In this document: in pieces, positions 46,155 through 53,524 of the stretch
Numbering within the stretch: position 1 is the first letter of the stretch
Layout: every line of letters begins with the position of its first letter
Assembly (NCBI GenBank): GCA_947626685.1
Contig: CANQTD010000004.1
Coordinates: 1-64,000 of the forward strand
Length of the DNA stretch: 64,000 nucleotides
Origin: an uncultured Clostridia bacterium
GTDB lineage: Bacteria; Bacillota; Clostridia; Christensenellales; Borkfalkiaceae
Direction: 5' to 3'
Translations under genes and position numbers: made by a program
The notes under the pieces: model-generated
What the model saw: the letters and a program-made list of their open reading frames with translations, nothing else
Database searches by the model: none
What the model was told of the DNA's origin: nothing

Positions 46155-47672
46155 TCAAAAATATGTAATGGGTCCGTTCTTTTTCACCGTTCCGTTTGTG
46201 CATGTCACGGTATAATTACCGGTGTTATAATTCCAATTCCAATCGCTTGCCTCTTCCAGCACTTGCCATTCTTCTACCGTGCCCTTGAAGTGAATGTCCG
46301 TCAGCCCGGTGCAATTTTGGAATGCCTCCTCCCTGATGGTCATGCCGCTATGGAGCGTTACGCTTGTCAGCCAGTCACAATTATAGAACGCGTCTTTTTT
46401 GATTTCCGTCACTTCATCGGGAATCACAAGTTCGTTGACTTTTTCCGCTCCGAGATAAAGGTGGGCATGATTGATGAGAGGATTGGAAGCGTATTCAAAC
46501 TCAATATTACACCATGCCGCAAGATCGGATATGATTACTTTCTGTAATTTGTCGCACCAATGAAACGCCGCCATTCCGATCGAGGTCACACCCTTGCCGA
46601 TCGTCACGCTTTTAAGTTCGCTACAATGGTAAAAGGCACTTTCGCCAATCGTGACTACGCTGTCGGGGATTTCGATGCTTGTCAATTGTTCACACCATGA
46701 GAACACGCTGCCTGCGATGAGTTTGGTATTGGGTTTTATGGTATATGCGCCCGAAAGTGTGCCCGATGCCCCAATTAAAAAATTCCCGTAATAGAGCATG
46801 CCGTTACTATCCCAATTAGAATCATTGTTATAGTACGCCGTTGCTCTGAACGCATTACTTCCGATCGCGATCACGCTGTCGGGGATAACAATGGTTCTCA
46901 GTTTTGAACAACTTGCGAACGCGCCTCCTCCAATCGAAGTCACGCCGTTCGGAATTTCAATGCTCGTAAGATTTCTGCATTCTTGGAACGTTCCATTTTC
47001 GATAGAGGTAACGCCATCCGGGATTTTAACGCTCGCCAGCGCGGTGCATTCTTGGAACGCCCCCTGCCCGATCGAAATCACGCTATTGGGGATCTCAACG
47101 CTCTCGAGATTCGTGCAACCCATGAACGCCGAAGATCCGATTGACGTCACGCCGTCGGGTATTTTTACGCTTATCAGCTTCACCTCCCAGCAATTTTTGA
47201 ACGCGTCATCCCGAATCGAGGCCACCGCTTTGCCTTCGTAGTATGCGGGGATTATGAGCTCTGTGTCTGTTGCCGTGCCGATACCGCTCACGGTGTACGT
47301 ATCGGTAATGATATTATGCGAATATTGAAGTCCTTTCGAATAGATTGTACTGTATCCGCATGTCTCGCATGTGTTGTCGGAATTGAAATTGTGTTTTCCC
47401 TCGGAAAATTTTTCGCCGCAGTCGGTGCAAATCTTCCAATGATTTGTTTCGTCCACTTGAAAATACTCGGCGGCGTGTGTGCCTCCGCCCGTTCCTCCTC
47501 CGCCCGGATTTTCCGTTTCGGTGCCTCCCGAACTGTCTCCCGGGCCGTTGCCGCCCTGCCCGGTCTGCGAGCCGCCCGTATCAGGGCCGTTGCCGCCACA
47601 TGCGGCGAGGCCCAAGCAGAGACAAAATGCGGCGACAATAGCGAGCAGCATCGTCAAAAGTTTGTGTTTCAT
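46155..47672 (-). CDS. BspA-type leucine-rich-repeat surface lipoprotein
   Basis: Protein of 505 residues. ATG 47672 follows AAGGAGAAAAGG and starts a lipoprotein signal with lipobox GLAAC (Cys about 25). A Gly/Asn/Thr linker leads to a two-CxxC segment (CTDCGEKF, then CETCGYS, about residues 92-118), perhaps a zinc ribbon. From about 150 onward there are about ten BspA-like repeats of roughly 23 residues (TSIGSSAFMGCTNLESVEIP pattern). Such proteins bind host or microbial surfaces. Codon use is more AT-rich than neighbours, which may mean recent acquisition. It has its own promoter and long leader. Confidence 0.9.
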   Translation of the reverse strand: MKHKLLTMLLAIVAAFCLCLGLAACGGNGPDTGGSQTGQGGNGPGDSSGGTETENPGGGGTGGGTHAAEYFQVDETNHWKICTDCGEKFSEGKHNFNSDNTCETCGYSTIYSKGLQYSHNIITDTYTVSGIGTATDTELIIPAYYEGKAVASIRDDAFKNCWEVKLISVKIPDGVTSIGSSAFMGCTNLESVEIPNSVISIGQGAFQECTALASVKIPDGVTSIENGTFQECRNLTSIEIPNGVTSIGGGAFASCSKLRTIVIPDSVIAIGSNAFRATAYYNNDSNWDSNGMLYYGNFLIGASGTLSGAYTIKPNTKLIAGSVFSWCEQLTSIEIPDSVVTIGESAFYHCSELKSVTIGKGVTSIGMAAFHWCDKLQKVIISDLAAWCNIEFEYASNPLINHAHLYLGAEKVNELVIPDEVTEIKKDAFYNCDWLTSVTLHSGMTIREEAFQNCTGLTDIHFKGTVEEWQVLEEASDWNWNYNTGNYTVTCTNGTVKKNGPITYF

Positions 47673-47760
47673 GGTTCCTTTTCTCCTTGCAAAATATTTG
47701 CGGGCAAAAAATAAGGACGCTCCGCATTGGGAACGCCCGCAGAGAGTATCCCAATGTGTT

Positions 47761-47858
47761 GCGCCACAACTTTCTCCGGAATTTGAAAACACGGAAAAGA
47801 AGGATACATCCTGCCAAAGTTGTAGCCATGTTTTCAAATCCATATTCAGTTGTGGCGC
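47761..47858 (-). ncRNA. Structured 5' leader / 98-bp imperfect palindrome
   Basis: Arms GCGCCACAACT (47761-47771) and ATTTGAAAACA (47781-47791) are complementary to TGTTTTCAAAT (47829-47839) and AGTTGTGGCGC (47848-47858). The stem has an internal mismatch region and a loop of about 37 nt. It lies immediately downstream of a strong - strand promoter, so it should be transcribed at the very 5' end of the leucine-rich-repeat mRNA. A second stem, CATTGGGA/TCCCAATG, follows near 47756-47725. Confidence 0.5.
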
Positions 47859-47864
47859 ATTGTC

Positions 47865-47893
47865 AGTATAGCACACGTGCGGAAAAATGGCAA
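47865..47893 (-). promoter_or_regulatory. Promoter of the leucine-rich-repeat lipoprotein gene
   Basis: On the - strand TTGCCA (47893-47888), 17-bp spacer, TATACT (47870-47865). The start site would be near 47858, giving a leader of about 185 nt. Confidence 0.8.
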
Positions 47894-47966
47894 GCAAAAC
47901 AGTATGAAAATTTTTGTATATTCTTGCGGAAGGGTGCGTTGTGCTGAAAAATTACGCAAAAAAAAT

Positions 47967-47990
47967 GCCGGCGGGACGCGTCCCGCCGGC
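47967..47990 (-). terminator. Terminator of the esterase gene
   Basis: A perfect palindrome of two 12-base arms, GCCGGCGGGACG and its complement, 16 bp after the - strand stop at 48006. On the - strand it is followed by an A then a run of T (complement of 47955-47965). Confidence 0.88.
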
Positions 47991-48005
47991 AAATATTTTA
48001 CTTTT

Positions 48006-49382
48006 TTATCCGAGAAGCCCGCGCAGATATTCCGTGAGCTGGTCCGCATACAGCTTGTGCGCGTCGCCGCCCGGGTGCGCGCCCGCGCCCATGTCGTTCT
48101 TGCGGAAGGAGAGGTAGCTCATCTTGGGATCGCCCACCGTTTCGAGCGCCTCTTGGATCCCGCTCTCGACGAAGGTGTTCGCGCCCATCATGCCGTAGAT
48201 GCAGACGACGTACGCGTGGGGATAGATCTCGCGCAGGTGGTTCAAAAAGGCGGCGTAGTCGTCGGGGAATTGGTGTCTGTAAGAGGTGTTCTTGTCGATA
48301 TAGGAGGCGTCGTTGGTGCCGAGCGCGAGAACGACGGCGTCCATGTCCGCGTCATAGGTGTACGGAACGGGGTTGCGGTTGGAGAGATAGCCGTGCATCT
48401 CGGTCATGTTGAGAATGCCGTACACGCTCACATTCAGGCAGATGCCGCTGAGCGCGATGACGGAGAAATCGGCGTCGAGCCGCATGCCCGTGAGGGCGGC
48501 GTACGAAATGCAGGCGTCCGAATTTTCCACCGACCAGCTCCCGCCCACGACGCGGTTGCCGTAGCCCGCCGTGATGGAGTCGCCGATAAATTCGATCTTG
48601 AGATCGGACTTTTCGGGCATGCGCAAAAATTCTTCCGCGGAGAAGCCCTTCACGGCGAACTTGCCGCGGTCGATCTCCGAGGATTTGAGGACGCGCGCCG
48701 TGTGGATGCCCTCGCCGAGCCCCTCCGCGACGGTGAACGCGCCCGATTCGAGCTTCACGAACTCGCCTTCGGTATCGCCGTCGAGGTAAATGTGCGCGTA
48801 CACGTCAAAGACGGTGTTGCCCTCTTTATCGCATGTGACGTCGAGGTCCACGGTGAGGGAATCGCCGAGGAAGGCGACCTCGAAACCCGAGGCAACGTGG
48901 TCGACGTTGAGCGCGCCGTCCTCCGAGAAGTACTGCCTGCCGTAGCGGTTGATATACGTTTCATCGAACGTGTTCACGTTTTCCGCCGTCGTGCGTTCGA
49001 ATACGTTCACGGGCACGCGCGCGCTCGCATCGTGGAACATGGCGACAAGCTCCGTCCTGCCGTACGCTTTCGGCGTGACGACGCCCGCTTCGTCCACCGC
49101 CGCGATGGCGGGATCGGCGATCGTATAGGTGATCTCGGGGGAATCCACCTTCTTCCTGTCCTTCCCCGCGACGAACGTCGCCTGCGCGGTGGAATACGCC
49201 TCGTCGCCGAGCAGCAGGTTGCATGCGGCGGTCTTGGTCGTGAGGGAATAGACGGACGTGTCGGCCGGTTCCTCAGGCGTCGGCGCGGGCGTTTCGGTAG
49301 CGGGGGGCGTGCACGCGCCGAAAAAGAGCGACGCGAGCATCGTGGCGGCTGCGAGTGCGGCGAACTTCGAAAATTGTTTCAT
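48006..49382 (-). CDS. SGNH-hydrolase lipoprotein, CE2-like esterase
   Basis: Protein of 458 residues. ATG 49382 follows AAAAAAAGGAGACCGCC and opens a lipoprotein signal (FFGAC, Cys about 23). A Pro/Thr/Glu linker and a Big2-like domain (about 45-125) come first, then a beta-sandwich (about 130-255) and an SGNH domain. The SGNH motifs are FIGDSITAGYGN (nucleophile Ser269), LALGTND and GAHPGGDAHKLYADQL (catalytic His). The jelly-roll plus SGNH order is that of carbohydrate esterase family 2, which deacetylates xylan or mannan. It is a monocistronic surface enzyme. Confidence 0.86.
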   Translation of the reverse strand: MKQFSKFAALAAATMLASLFFGACTPPATETPAPTPEEPADTSVYSLTTKTAACNLLLGDEAYSTAQATFVAGKDRKKVDSPEITYTIADPAIAAVDEAGVVTPKAYGRTELVAMFHDASARVPVNVFERTTAENVNTFDETYINRYGRQYFSEDGALNVDHVASGFEVAFLGDSLTVDLDVTCDKEGNTVFDVYAHIYLDGDTEGEFVKLESGAFTVAEGLGEGIHTARVLKSSEIDRGKFAVKGFSAEEFLRMPEKSDLKIEFIGDSITAGYGNRVVGGSWSVENSDACISYAALTGMRLDADFSVIALSGICLNVSVYGILNMTEMHGYLSNRNPVPYTYDADMDAVVLALGTNDASYIDKNTSYRHQFPDDYAAFLNHLREIYPHAYVVCIYGMMGANTFVESGIQEALETVGDPKMSYLSFRKNDMGAGAHPGGDAHKLYADQLTEYLRGLLG

Positions 49383-49413
49383 GGCGGTCTCCTTTTTTTG
49401 CGGAAATGATATA

Positions 49414-49444
49414 GGGAGGCGTCGCGCATGGCGCGATACCTCCC
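49414..49444 (-). promoter_or_regulatory. Strong 5' leader hairpin
   Basis: On the - strand GGGAGGTATCGCGC pairs with GCGCGACGCCTCCC around a CAT loop, with a single mismatch in 14 positions. It lies about 5-10 nt from the expected transcript start and has no following U-tract, so it is more likely an mRNA-stabilising or regulatory hairpin than a terminator. Confidence 0.55.
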
Positions 49445-49455
49445 TCCCGAGTTTG

Positions 49456-49484
49456 ATTGTATCACAATTTCCCGCTTCTGTCAA
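49456..49484 (-). promoter_or_regulatory. Promoter of the CE2-like esterase gene
   Basis: On the - strand TTGACA (49484-49479), 17-bp spacer, TACAAT (49461-49456). Confidence 0.85.
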
Positions 49485-49583
49485 GGGGTTTGAAAAATTC
49501 GTCCTCATTGTATGAAAGCCGCGCCCGATCTTGTTCGTTCGACACAGAATTTTTCTTCTACTTTCGGAATATTTCGCATAGAG

Positions 49584-49589
49584 TATAAT
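49584..49589 (+). promoter_or_regulatory. Possible -10 box upstream of spoIVFA
   Basis: A TATAAT hexamer 58 bp before spoIVFA, without a good TTGACA partner; the best is CTTTCG at 17 bp. In Bacillus this pair is transcribed by sigma-E. I could not fit a sigma-E consensus convincingly here. Confidence 0.35.
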
Positions 49590-49647
49590 TGCCCGAGCGG
49601 AAAACCGCCTACGGACAAAATGCGAAATCCAATCGAGAGGTGTTGCT

Positions 49648-50376
49648 ATGAACGATGAACTGAGTTATGCGGAAATGCTCGAGATCCCCGTGGAGACGGT
49701 GACCGTCAAACGCAAGGAAAAGAAGCGCCGCGGCAAGGGCAAAGAGGAACTCTCCGACCGTCTCATCGACGAGGTGAACGGAAGAGTGGAGACGGGCGAT
49801 CCGATGTATGCGGAGAGCAAAGAGATCGAGCGCATCGTGAAAAAGCGTCCGCGCGAAAAGGTGATGAAGGGGATCGTCCTCGGCGAATTTATCGCCGTGT
49901 GCGCGCTGCTCGCCGTCATCTTCTTCACCAATCTCTTCTATGAGACGAGCGCGATCAACACGTTCGTGCGGGGGCTCTTCCGCGGCGACGCGGAGGCGAC
50001 CGATTCCCGCGTCTACTCCGACTTTACGCTCTCGCCCGTCGTCGGCGACAGCGTGGACGCCGAGGTGGCGGTCTCCGATACGGGCGTCATGTCCTTCACG
50101 GCGAAGTGCTCGGTGTATCCTCCCGTCTCGGGGACGCTTGAATCGGTGAGCGGGAACGCGCAGTCGGGCTATACCCTCCGCATCCGCCATTCCGACTCCT
50201 TCTCCACCATCATCAGCGGGCTCGACGACGTGTACAACGTGGCGGGGGACACCGTGCGCTCGAATATCCCCATCGCGTGGACGGACGGCGAGGGCGAAGT
50301 GCGCGTCATGTTCTACGACGGGGACGCCGTGCTCAACTGCTACTCCGTAGGCGAGAACGGGATCGCTTGGAGCTGA
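49648..50376 (+). CDS. spoIVFA: SpoIVFA-like membrane protein with degenerate M23 domain
   Basis: Protein of 242 residues. A charged cytosolic N-terminus (about 70 residues, Lys/Arg/Glu-rich) precedes one membrane helix (about 74-95, GIVLGEFIAVCALLAVIFF). An extracytoplasmic domain follows with the shape of an M23/LytM fold (PPVSGTLESVSGNAQSGYTLRIRH). The zinc-binding His residues of active LytM enzymes are not evident. The identification rests on this architecture and on the overlapping SpoIVFB gene. In Bacillus SpoIVFA tethers and restrains SpoIVFB in the forespore outer membrane. Confidence 0.72.
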   Translation: MNDELSYAEMLEIPVETVTVKRKEKKRRGKGKEELSDRLIDEVNGRVETGDPMYAESKEIERIVKKRPREKVMKGIVLGEFIAVCALLAVIFFTNLFYETSAINTFVRGLFRGDAEATDSRVYSDFTLSPVVGDSVDAEVAVSDTGVMSFTAKCSVYPPVSGTLESVSGNAQSGYTLRIRHSDSFSTIISGLDDVYNVAGDTVRSNIPIAWTDGEGEVRVMFYDGDAVLNCYSVGENGIAWS

Positions 50377-51194
50377 TGCCCGTCAAAAAACTGCGCGTCC
50401 ATCCGCTGTTTTTGGCGGTGGGCGCGCTGTCCGCCTTTACGGGCGGACTTCTTTCTTTTCTCGCAGCCGTTTTCGCCGCCTTAGAACACGAATGCGCGCA
50501 TGCGATCGCGGCGAGAAGATACGGCTACTCCCTCGACAGGGTGGTGCTCATGCCGTACGGCGCGGTCATCTCGGGCGACATTACGGGCATCGGCAGAAGG
50601 GAACTTCTCTCCGTCCTCCTCGCGGGGCCGCTCTGCAATTTCGCGACGGGGATCTTCTTCGTCGCGCTGTGGTGGCTGTACCCCGAAACATACCCCTACA
50701 CCGAGCTGGCGGCGACGGTTTCCTTCTCTCTTTTTTTTGTCAATCTCCTGCCCGCGTACCCGCTCGACGGGGGCAGGATCCTGCGCCTTCTCTTACAGCC
50801 GATCGGAGAAAAAAGAGCCCGCATCGCGGGCATGGTATGCTCCTTTTTGGTCTCCGCACTCATTTTAGGCTACTTTGTGTGGACGTGTTTCTCCTCGCCC
50901 GCATGGTCGGCGCTCGCCTTTTCGCTCCTGCTCGCGGCGGGGAATTTGGGCGGCGGTTCGTATGAGAGGGTCGTCTTTTCGCCCAAGCGGTTTTTGCACG
51001 GCGTGGAGGAACGGCGGATCGCCCTCACCGCGGACGCCCCCGTGCGGGACGCGATCCGCTTTCTGCGCGAAGATAAGTACCTCACCCTCCTCCTGTTTGA
51101 GGGGAGCGAGTTCGTGGGCGAGGTCAACGAGGAGGAGTTTCTCGCCGCCCTCTCGGACGGAAAGTACAACGCCCCCCTCCACTCTCTCGTTTAA
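50376..51194 (+). CDS. spoIVFB: Site-2-type membrane metalloprotease, SpoIVFB-like
   Basis: Protein of 272 residues with about six membrane segments. The zinc motif is HECAH (His38, Glu39, His42) in the second segment, and the second metal ligand is Asp131 in PAYPLDGGR, both hallmarks of M50 proteases. Residues about 215-268 (APVRDAIRFLREDKYLTLLL) fit the C-terminal CBS domain of SpoIVFB. The family member in Bacillus cleaves pro-sigma-K during sporulation. The start ATG overlaps the previous stop (TGATG), so the pair is translationally coupled. Confidence 0.85.
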   Translation: MPVKKLRVHPLFLAVGALSAFTGGLLSFLAAVFAALEHECAHAIAARRYGYSLDRVVLMPYGAVISGDITGIGRRELLSVLLAGPLCNFATGIFFVALWWLYPETYPYTELAATVSFSLFFVNLLPAYPLDGGRILRLLLQPIGEKRARIAGMVCSFLVSALILGYFVWTCFSSPAWSALAFSLLLAAGNLGGGSYERVVFSPKRFLHGVEERRIALTADAPVRDAIRFLREDKYLTLLLFEGSEFVGEVNEEEFLAALSDGKYNAPLHSLV

Positions 51195-51442
51195 CTCGCG
51201 AAGGGGGGACACGAGATTCGCCTCCCCCCTTTTGCCATGCAAAAGGGGGGAGGGGGGGGGTGGTAGCCTTCACCCCTTCGGGGGGAAGCCTTTCTCGGCT
51301 CCTCCAGAGGAGGAGCTCGCACACAACCAATCTTGGCGTCCCCTTGAGGGGAAGCTGTCGAGCATTAGCGAGACGGAAGGGGTGTTGCATAATCGGAACA
51401 ACACCCCTTTCGTCACTCGCATTGCTCGTGCCACCCTTCTCA
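51195..51442. repeat. Repeat island after spoIVFB, first part
   Basis: Contains CCTCCCCCCTTTTGCCATGC, its complement nearby, CTCCTCCAGAGGAGGAG (about 51299), TCCCCTTGAGGGGAAGCTGT (about 51340) and an AACAACACCCC segment. No gene is seen in 51195-52199. Confidence 0.7.
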
Positions 51443-51545
51443 CGCGGGTAGAGCCCCGCGTTCGGTCACCGTTCGCGCGAGATAATGCGCTCACTCCTGT
51501 CGCAACGCGCCAAAAGTTCACAGGACTTTTGGCAGAATGCGTTGC
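51443..51545. repeat. Two-hairpin module, copy 1
   Basis: Hairpin A is CGCGGG-TAGAGC-CCCGCG (51443-51460). The linker is TCGGTCACCGTTCGCGC, seven bases, then ATGCGCTCACTC. Hairpin B has outer stem GCAACGC/GCGTTGC (51502-51508 with 51539-51545), inner stem CCAAAAGT/ACTTTTGG and loop TCACAGG. The linker is nearly identical to copy 2 while every stem differs. Confidence 0.65.
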
Positions 51546-51722
51546 TCCTCCTCGAGGGGTGGGCAAGGTAGGGCGGCTCTCGGCTCCACCTTTGGGGGAG
51601 CTGTCACGAAGTGACTGCCCCGCGCGCACTATTTCCTACTAAGCGCGGCACGAGCGCGTAGCGCGAAGTAGGGGGTTCGCTTATATCAAAACCCCTTTCC
51701 CCCGCTACGCGGGTACTTTCTC

Positions 51723-51832
51723 GGGCAGGTAGATTCCTGCCCTCGGTCACCGTTCGCGCCTTCCGATGCGCTCACTCACCGCAAAACGCCGCGAAAAGCG
51801 CACTGTGCTTTTCGCGAGAAGTGCGTTTTGCG
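51723..51832. repeat. Two-hairpin module, copy 2
   Basis: Hairpin A is GGGCAGG-TAGATT-CCTGCCC (51723-51742). The linker TCGGTCACCGTTCGCGC is repeated, then six bases and ATGCGCTCACTC. Hairpin B has outer stem CGCAAAACGC/GCGTTTTGCG (51780-51789 with 51823-51832), inner stem GCGAAAAGC/GCTTTTCGC and loop GCACTGT. Same plan as copy 1 with unrelated but self-complementary stems. Confidence 0.65.
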
Positions 51833-51858
51833 ACCCCAAAGGGGACAGCAAGTAGTCG

Positions 51859-51994
51859 CCCCACCCCCATATCCGTTGCGATGGCAGGGACCATCGCAAC
51901 CCCGTCGGCGAGGCCACGCCTCCTGTCACGGTGCCATTCACAGCCCACCGGGCTGTTGAATGAGAATTGCACCGCTCCACCCCCACGGAGGGGG
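51859..51994 (+). repeat. Inverted long repeat, left copy
   Basis: About 136 bp matching 55635-55773 in reverse complement with few differences. It contains GTTGCGATGG-CAGGGA-CCATCGCAAC (51875-51900), the near-palindrome GGCGAGGCCACGCC and CACAGCCC-ACC-GGGCTGTTG. The pair brackets the segment from the small helical protein through the flavoprotein. Confidence 0.85.
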
Positions 51995-52062
51995 CAAGAA
52001 AGTTCGTTTTCCCGACCCCATTTCTAATTTACTCAAAAAACAAAAACCGCGCTTTTTGTTTT

Positions 52063-52196
52063 TTGCCCCAATTTGCGCCGCGCGCTTATTGTCTGATGAA
52101 ACAGCAAGGTTTGTGCGGCTAAGAGTTTGAGAAGGTACGGGAGCCTATCCGCTCACGAAATTTTGTTTTGCGCCCTTGCAAAACAAAATTTGTGAA
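52063..52196 (-). repeat. Gene-end hairpin element, copy 3
   Basis: Read on the - strand it begins at 52196, 3 nt after the stop of the small helical protein gene. TTCACAAATTTTGTTTTGCA, loop, then GCAAAACAAAATTTCGTGAG. The conserved core (GCGGATAGGCTCCCGTACC and onward) runs to TTTCATCAGACAATAAGCGC and CAAATTGGGGC. It shares the core with copies 1 and 2. Confidence 0.75.
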
Positions 52197-52199
52197 TTT

Positions 52200-52640
52200 T
52201 TATATAATTTTCTTCCAGATCTCCTCGAACTCCTCTTCGGTGTGGAGAAGGTCCTCGGCGAGTTCCTTCACCTCGGTGTCGGCGTACTCGTCGCTCATCT
52301 CCCCGAGGGTGGAGCGGAGGGCGGTGATGCCCATCACCGTGCCCTGCACCATCATCTCCGCGATATGGGCGCGGGAATCGTCTTTCATGGCGTTCATCTT
52401 GATGCCCGTCCACATCATCGCCTTCTTGATGGGGTTGGGATTTTTGAGCTCGATCGCCCGTTCGCGCGCAAGCAGGGCCGCCTTGCCGCCGATCCGCTCG
52501 TATTCTTCATGCTGGCGGAGGAGCTCCGCCTTGATCTCCTCGTCGTCCGTCTCGGGCAAAATGTCCGAGATCGATTGCAGGGCATAGGTACAGTTGCGGT
52601 GGATCTCCGCCAAAACTTCTTCGCTTTTTTTGATGTCCAT
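52200..52640 (-). CDS. Small helical protein of unknown function
   Basis: Protein of 146 residues, Glu/Lys-rich and predicted almost entirely helical. Four amphipathic helices are suggested at about 3-26, 33-62, 78-100 and 112-145. The pattern (EEVLAEIHRNCTYALQSISD ... HTEEEFEEIWKKI) recalls four-helix-bundle or ferritin-like proteins, but the paired iron-binding E-x-x-H motifs are not clear. No signal peptide. The ribosome site AAAGGAG is strong at ATG 52640. Its stop is followed within 4 nt by the gene-end hairpin element, which may serve as terminator. Confidence 0.8.
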   Translation of the reverse strand: MDIKKSEEVLAEIHRNCTYALQSISDILPETDDEEIKAELLRQHEEYERIGGKAALLARERAIELKNPNPIKKAMMWTGIKMNAMKDDSRAHIAEMMVQGTVMGITALRSTLGEMSDEYADTEVKELAEDLLHTEEEFEEIWKKII

Positions 52641-52709
52641 AACGTTTCTCCTTTTCGCATATAGCTTGAGAAAAATTTCTTTCTTTATGCAAAAGGGGAC
52701 GAAAACCGC

Positions 52710-52738
52710 TTGACTTTTCCCTTTTTCTATGATAAATT
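52710..52738 (+). promoter_or_regulatory. Likely promoter of rplU-rpmA
   Basis: TTGACT (52710-52715), 17-bp spacer, TAAATT (52733-52738). The -10 is weak, but the position suits a ribosomal-protein leader of about 85 nt. Confidence 0.55.
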
Positions 52739-52744
52739 TAATAA

Positions 52745-52828
52745 TGAGCCGCTAAGGACGGGCAGAAAGCATCCTGCAACAGAGGGTCGCCTAAGATAAC
52801 TTGCGAGACCGGGAAGAGGAGGTAAAAC
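52745..52828 (+). ncRNA. Candidate L21 leader
   Basis: The leader between promoter and rplU contains GGGTCGC...GCGAGACC, forming a stem just upstream of the ribosome site AGAGGAGG, and a GCAGAAAGCATCCTGC hairpin before it. In many Bacillota rplU is controlled by an L21 leader at this position. I infer it from position and folding only. Confidence 0.4.
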
Positions 52829-52830
52829 GT

Positions 52831-53136
52831 ATGTACGCAATCATCGAGAACGGCGGGAAGCAGTATAAGGTTTCCGAAGGCGACGTTCTGAAAGTGGAAA
52901 AGCTCAACGCCGAAGTGGGCGCGGAGGTCACTTTCGATGTCGTTATGTTCGCGGACGGCGGGAATGTGACCGTCGGCGAAGCTGCGAAGTCCGCTAAGGT
53001 GACGGCGACCGTGCAGGCGCAGGATAAGTACAGGAAGATCATCGTCTATAAGTACAAATCCAAGAAGAACGAGCGCAAGAAGCAAGGTCATCGCCAGCCT
53101 TTCACCGCGGTGAAGATCGAGTCCATCACCGTCTGA
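52831..53136 (+). CDS. rplU: Ribosomal protein bL21
   Basis: Protein of 101 residues, normal for L21. [20 protein letters not shown] at the start and [20 protein letters not shown] near the end are diagnostic. ATG 52831 follows AGAGGAGGTAAAACGT; an upstream TTG in frame is rejected because it adds leader sequence. rpmA follows after 44 bp. Confidence 0.97.
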   Translation: MYAIIENGGKQYKVSEGDVLKVEKLNAEVGAEVTFDVVMFADGGNVTVGEAAKSAKVTATVQAQDKYRKIIVYKYKSKKNERKKQGHRQPFTAVKIESITV

Positions 53137-53180
53137 GTCGCCACGGGGGCGTAACCCGAATAAATCAAGGAGAAAGAATC

Positions 53181-53447
53181 ATGTTTTTCTTAGCATTATT
53201 CGCTCATAAAAAGGGTACAGGTTCATCGCACAACGGCCGCGACTCCAACGCGAAACGCCTCGGCGTGAAGCGGCAGGACGGGCAGACCGTCCTCGCGGGC
53301 AGCATCATCGTGCGCCAGCGCGGAACCAAGATCCACCCCGGCAACAACGTCGGCATCGGCGGGGACGATACCCTCTTCGCCTTAAAAGACGGCGTCGTGA
53401 AATTTGAGCGCAAGGGCAGAGACAAGAAGCAAGTCAGCGTTTATTAA
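53181..53447 (+). CDS. rpmA: Ribosomal protein bL27 with cleavable-type N-terminal extension
   Basis: Protein of 88 residues. [20 protein letters not shown] is the L27 core. It is preceded by MFFLALFA, which resembles the Bacillota extension (LxxFFA before the conserved Lys-Lys-Gly) that the Prp protease removes to expose the functional N-terminus. In many Bacillota prp lies between rplU and rpmA. Here the gap is only 44 bp and lacks it, so Prp should be encoded elsewhere. Confidence 0.96.
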   Translation: MFFLALFAHKKGTGSSHNGRDSNAKRLGVKRQDGQTVLAGSIIVRQRGTKIHPGNNVGIGGDDTLFALKDGVVKFERKGRDKKQVSVY

Positions 53448-53460
53448 AAAAATGACGGAA

Positions 53461-53485
53461 GGGCCGCGGCGTCGCGGTCCTTTTT
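53461..53485 (+). terminator. Terminator of rplU-rpmA
   Basis: GGGCCGCG and CGCGGTCC form an 8-bp stem with one G-U pair, followed by five T. Confidence 0.85.
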
Positions 53486-53524
53486 CGTCTGTTAAAAATT
53501 GTTGGGAATTTCACAAATTCCCGC

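Noticed and set aside
47761..47858. Integron attC site
   Set aside because: The arms are complementary, but the GTTRRRY core is not matched and no integrase is present.
49560..49600. Sigma-E promoter for spoIVFA
   Set aside because: GAATATT and CATAGAGT are present, but their spacing is only about 3 nt instead of about 14, so only a possible -10 box is reported.
51195..52199. CRISPR-like array in the island
   Set aside because: Repeats are not of constant length, have no regular spacers and no cas genes nearby. They are hairpin modules.
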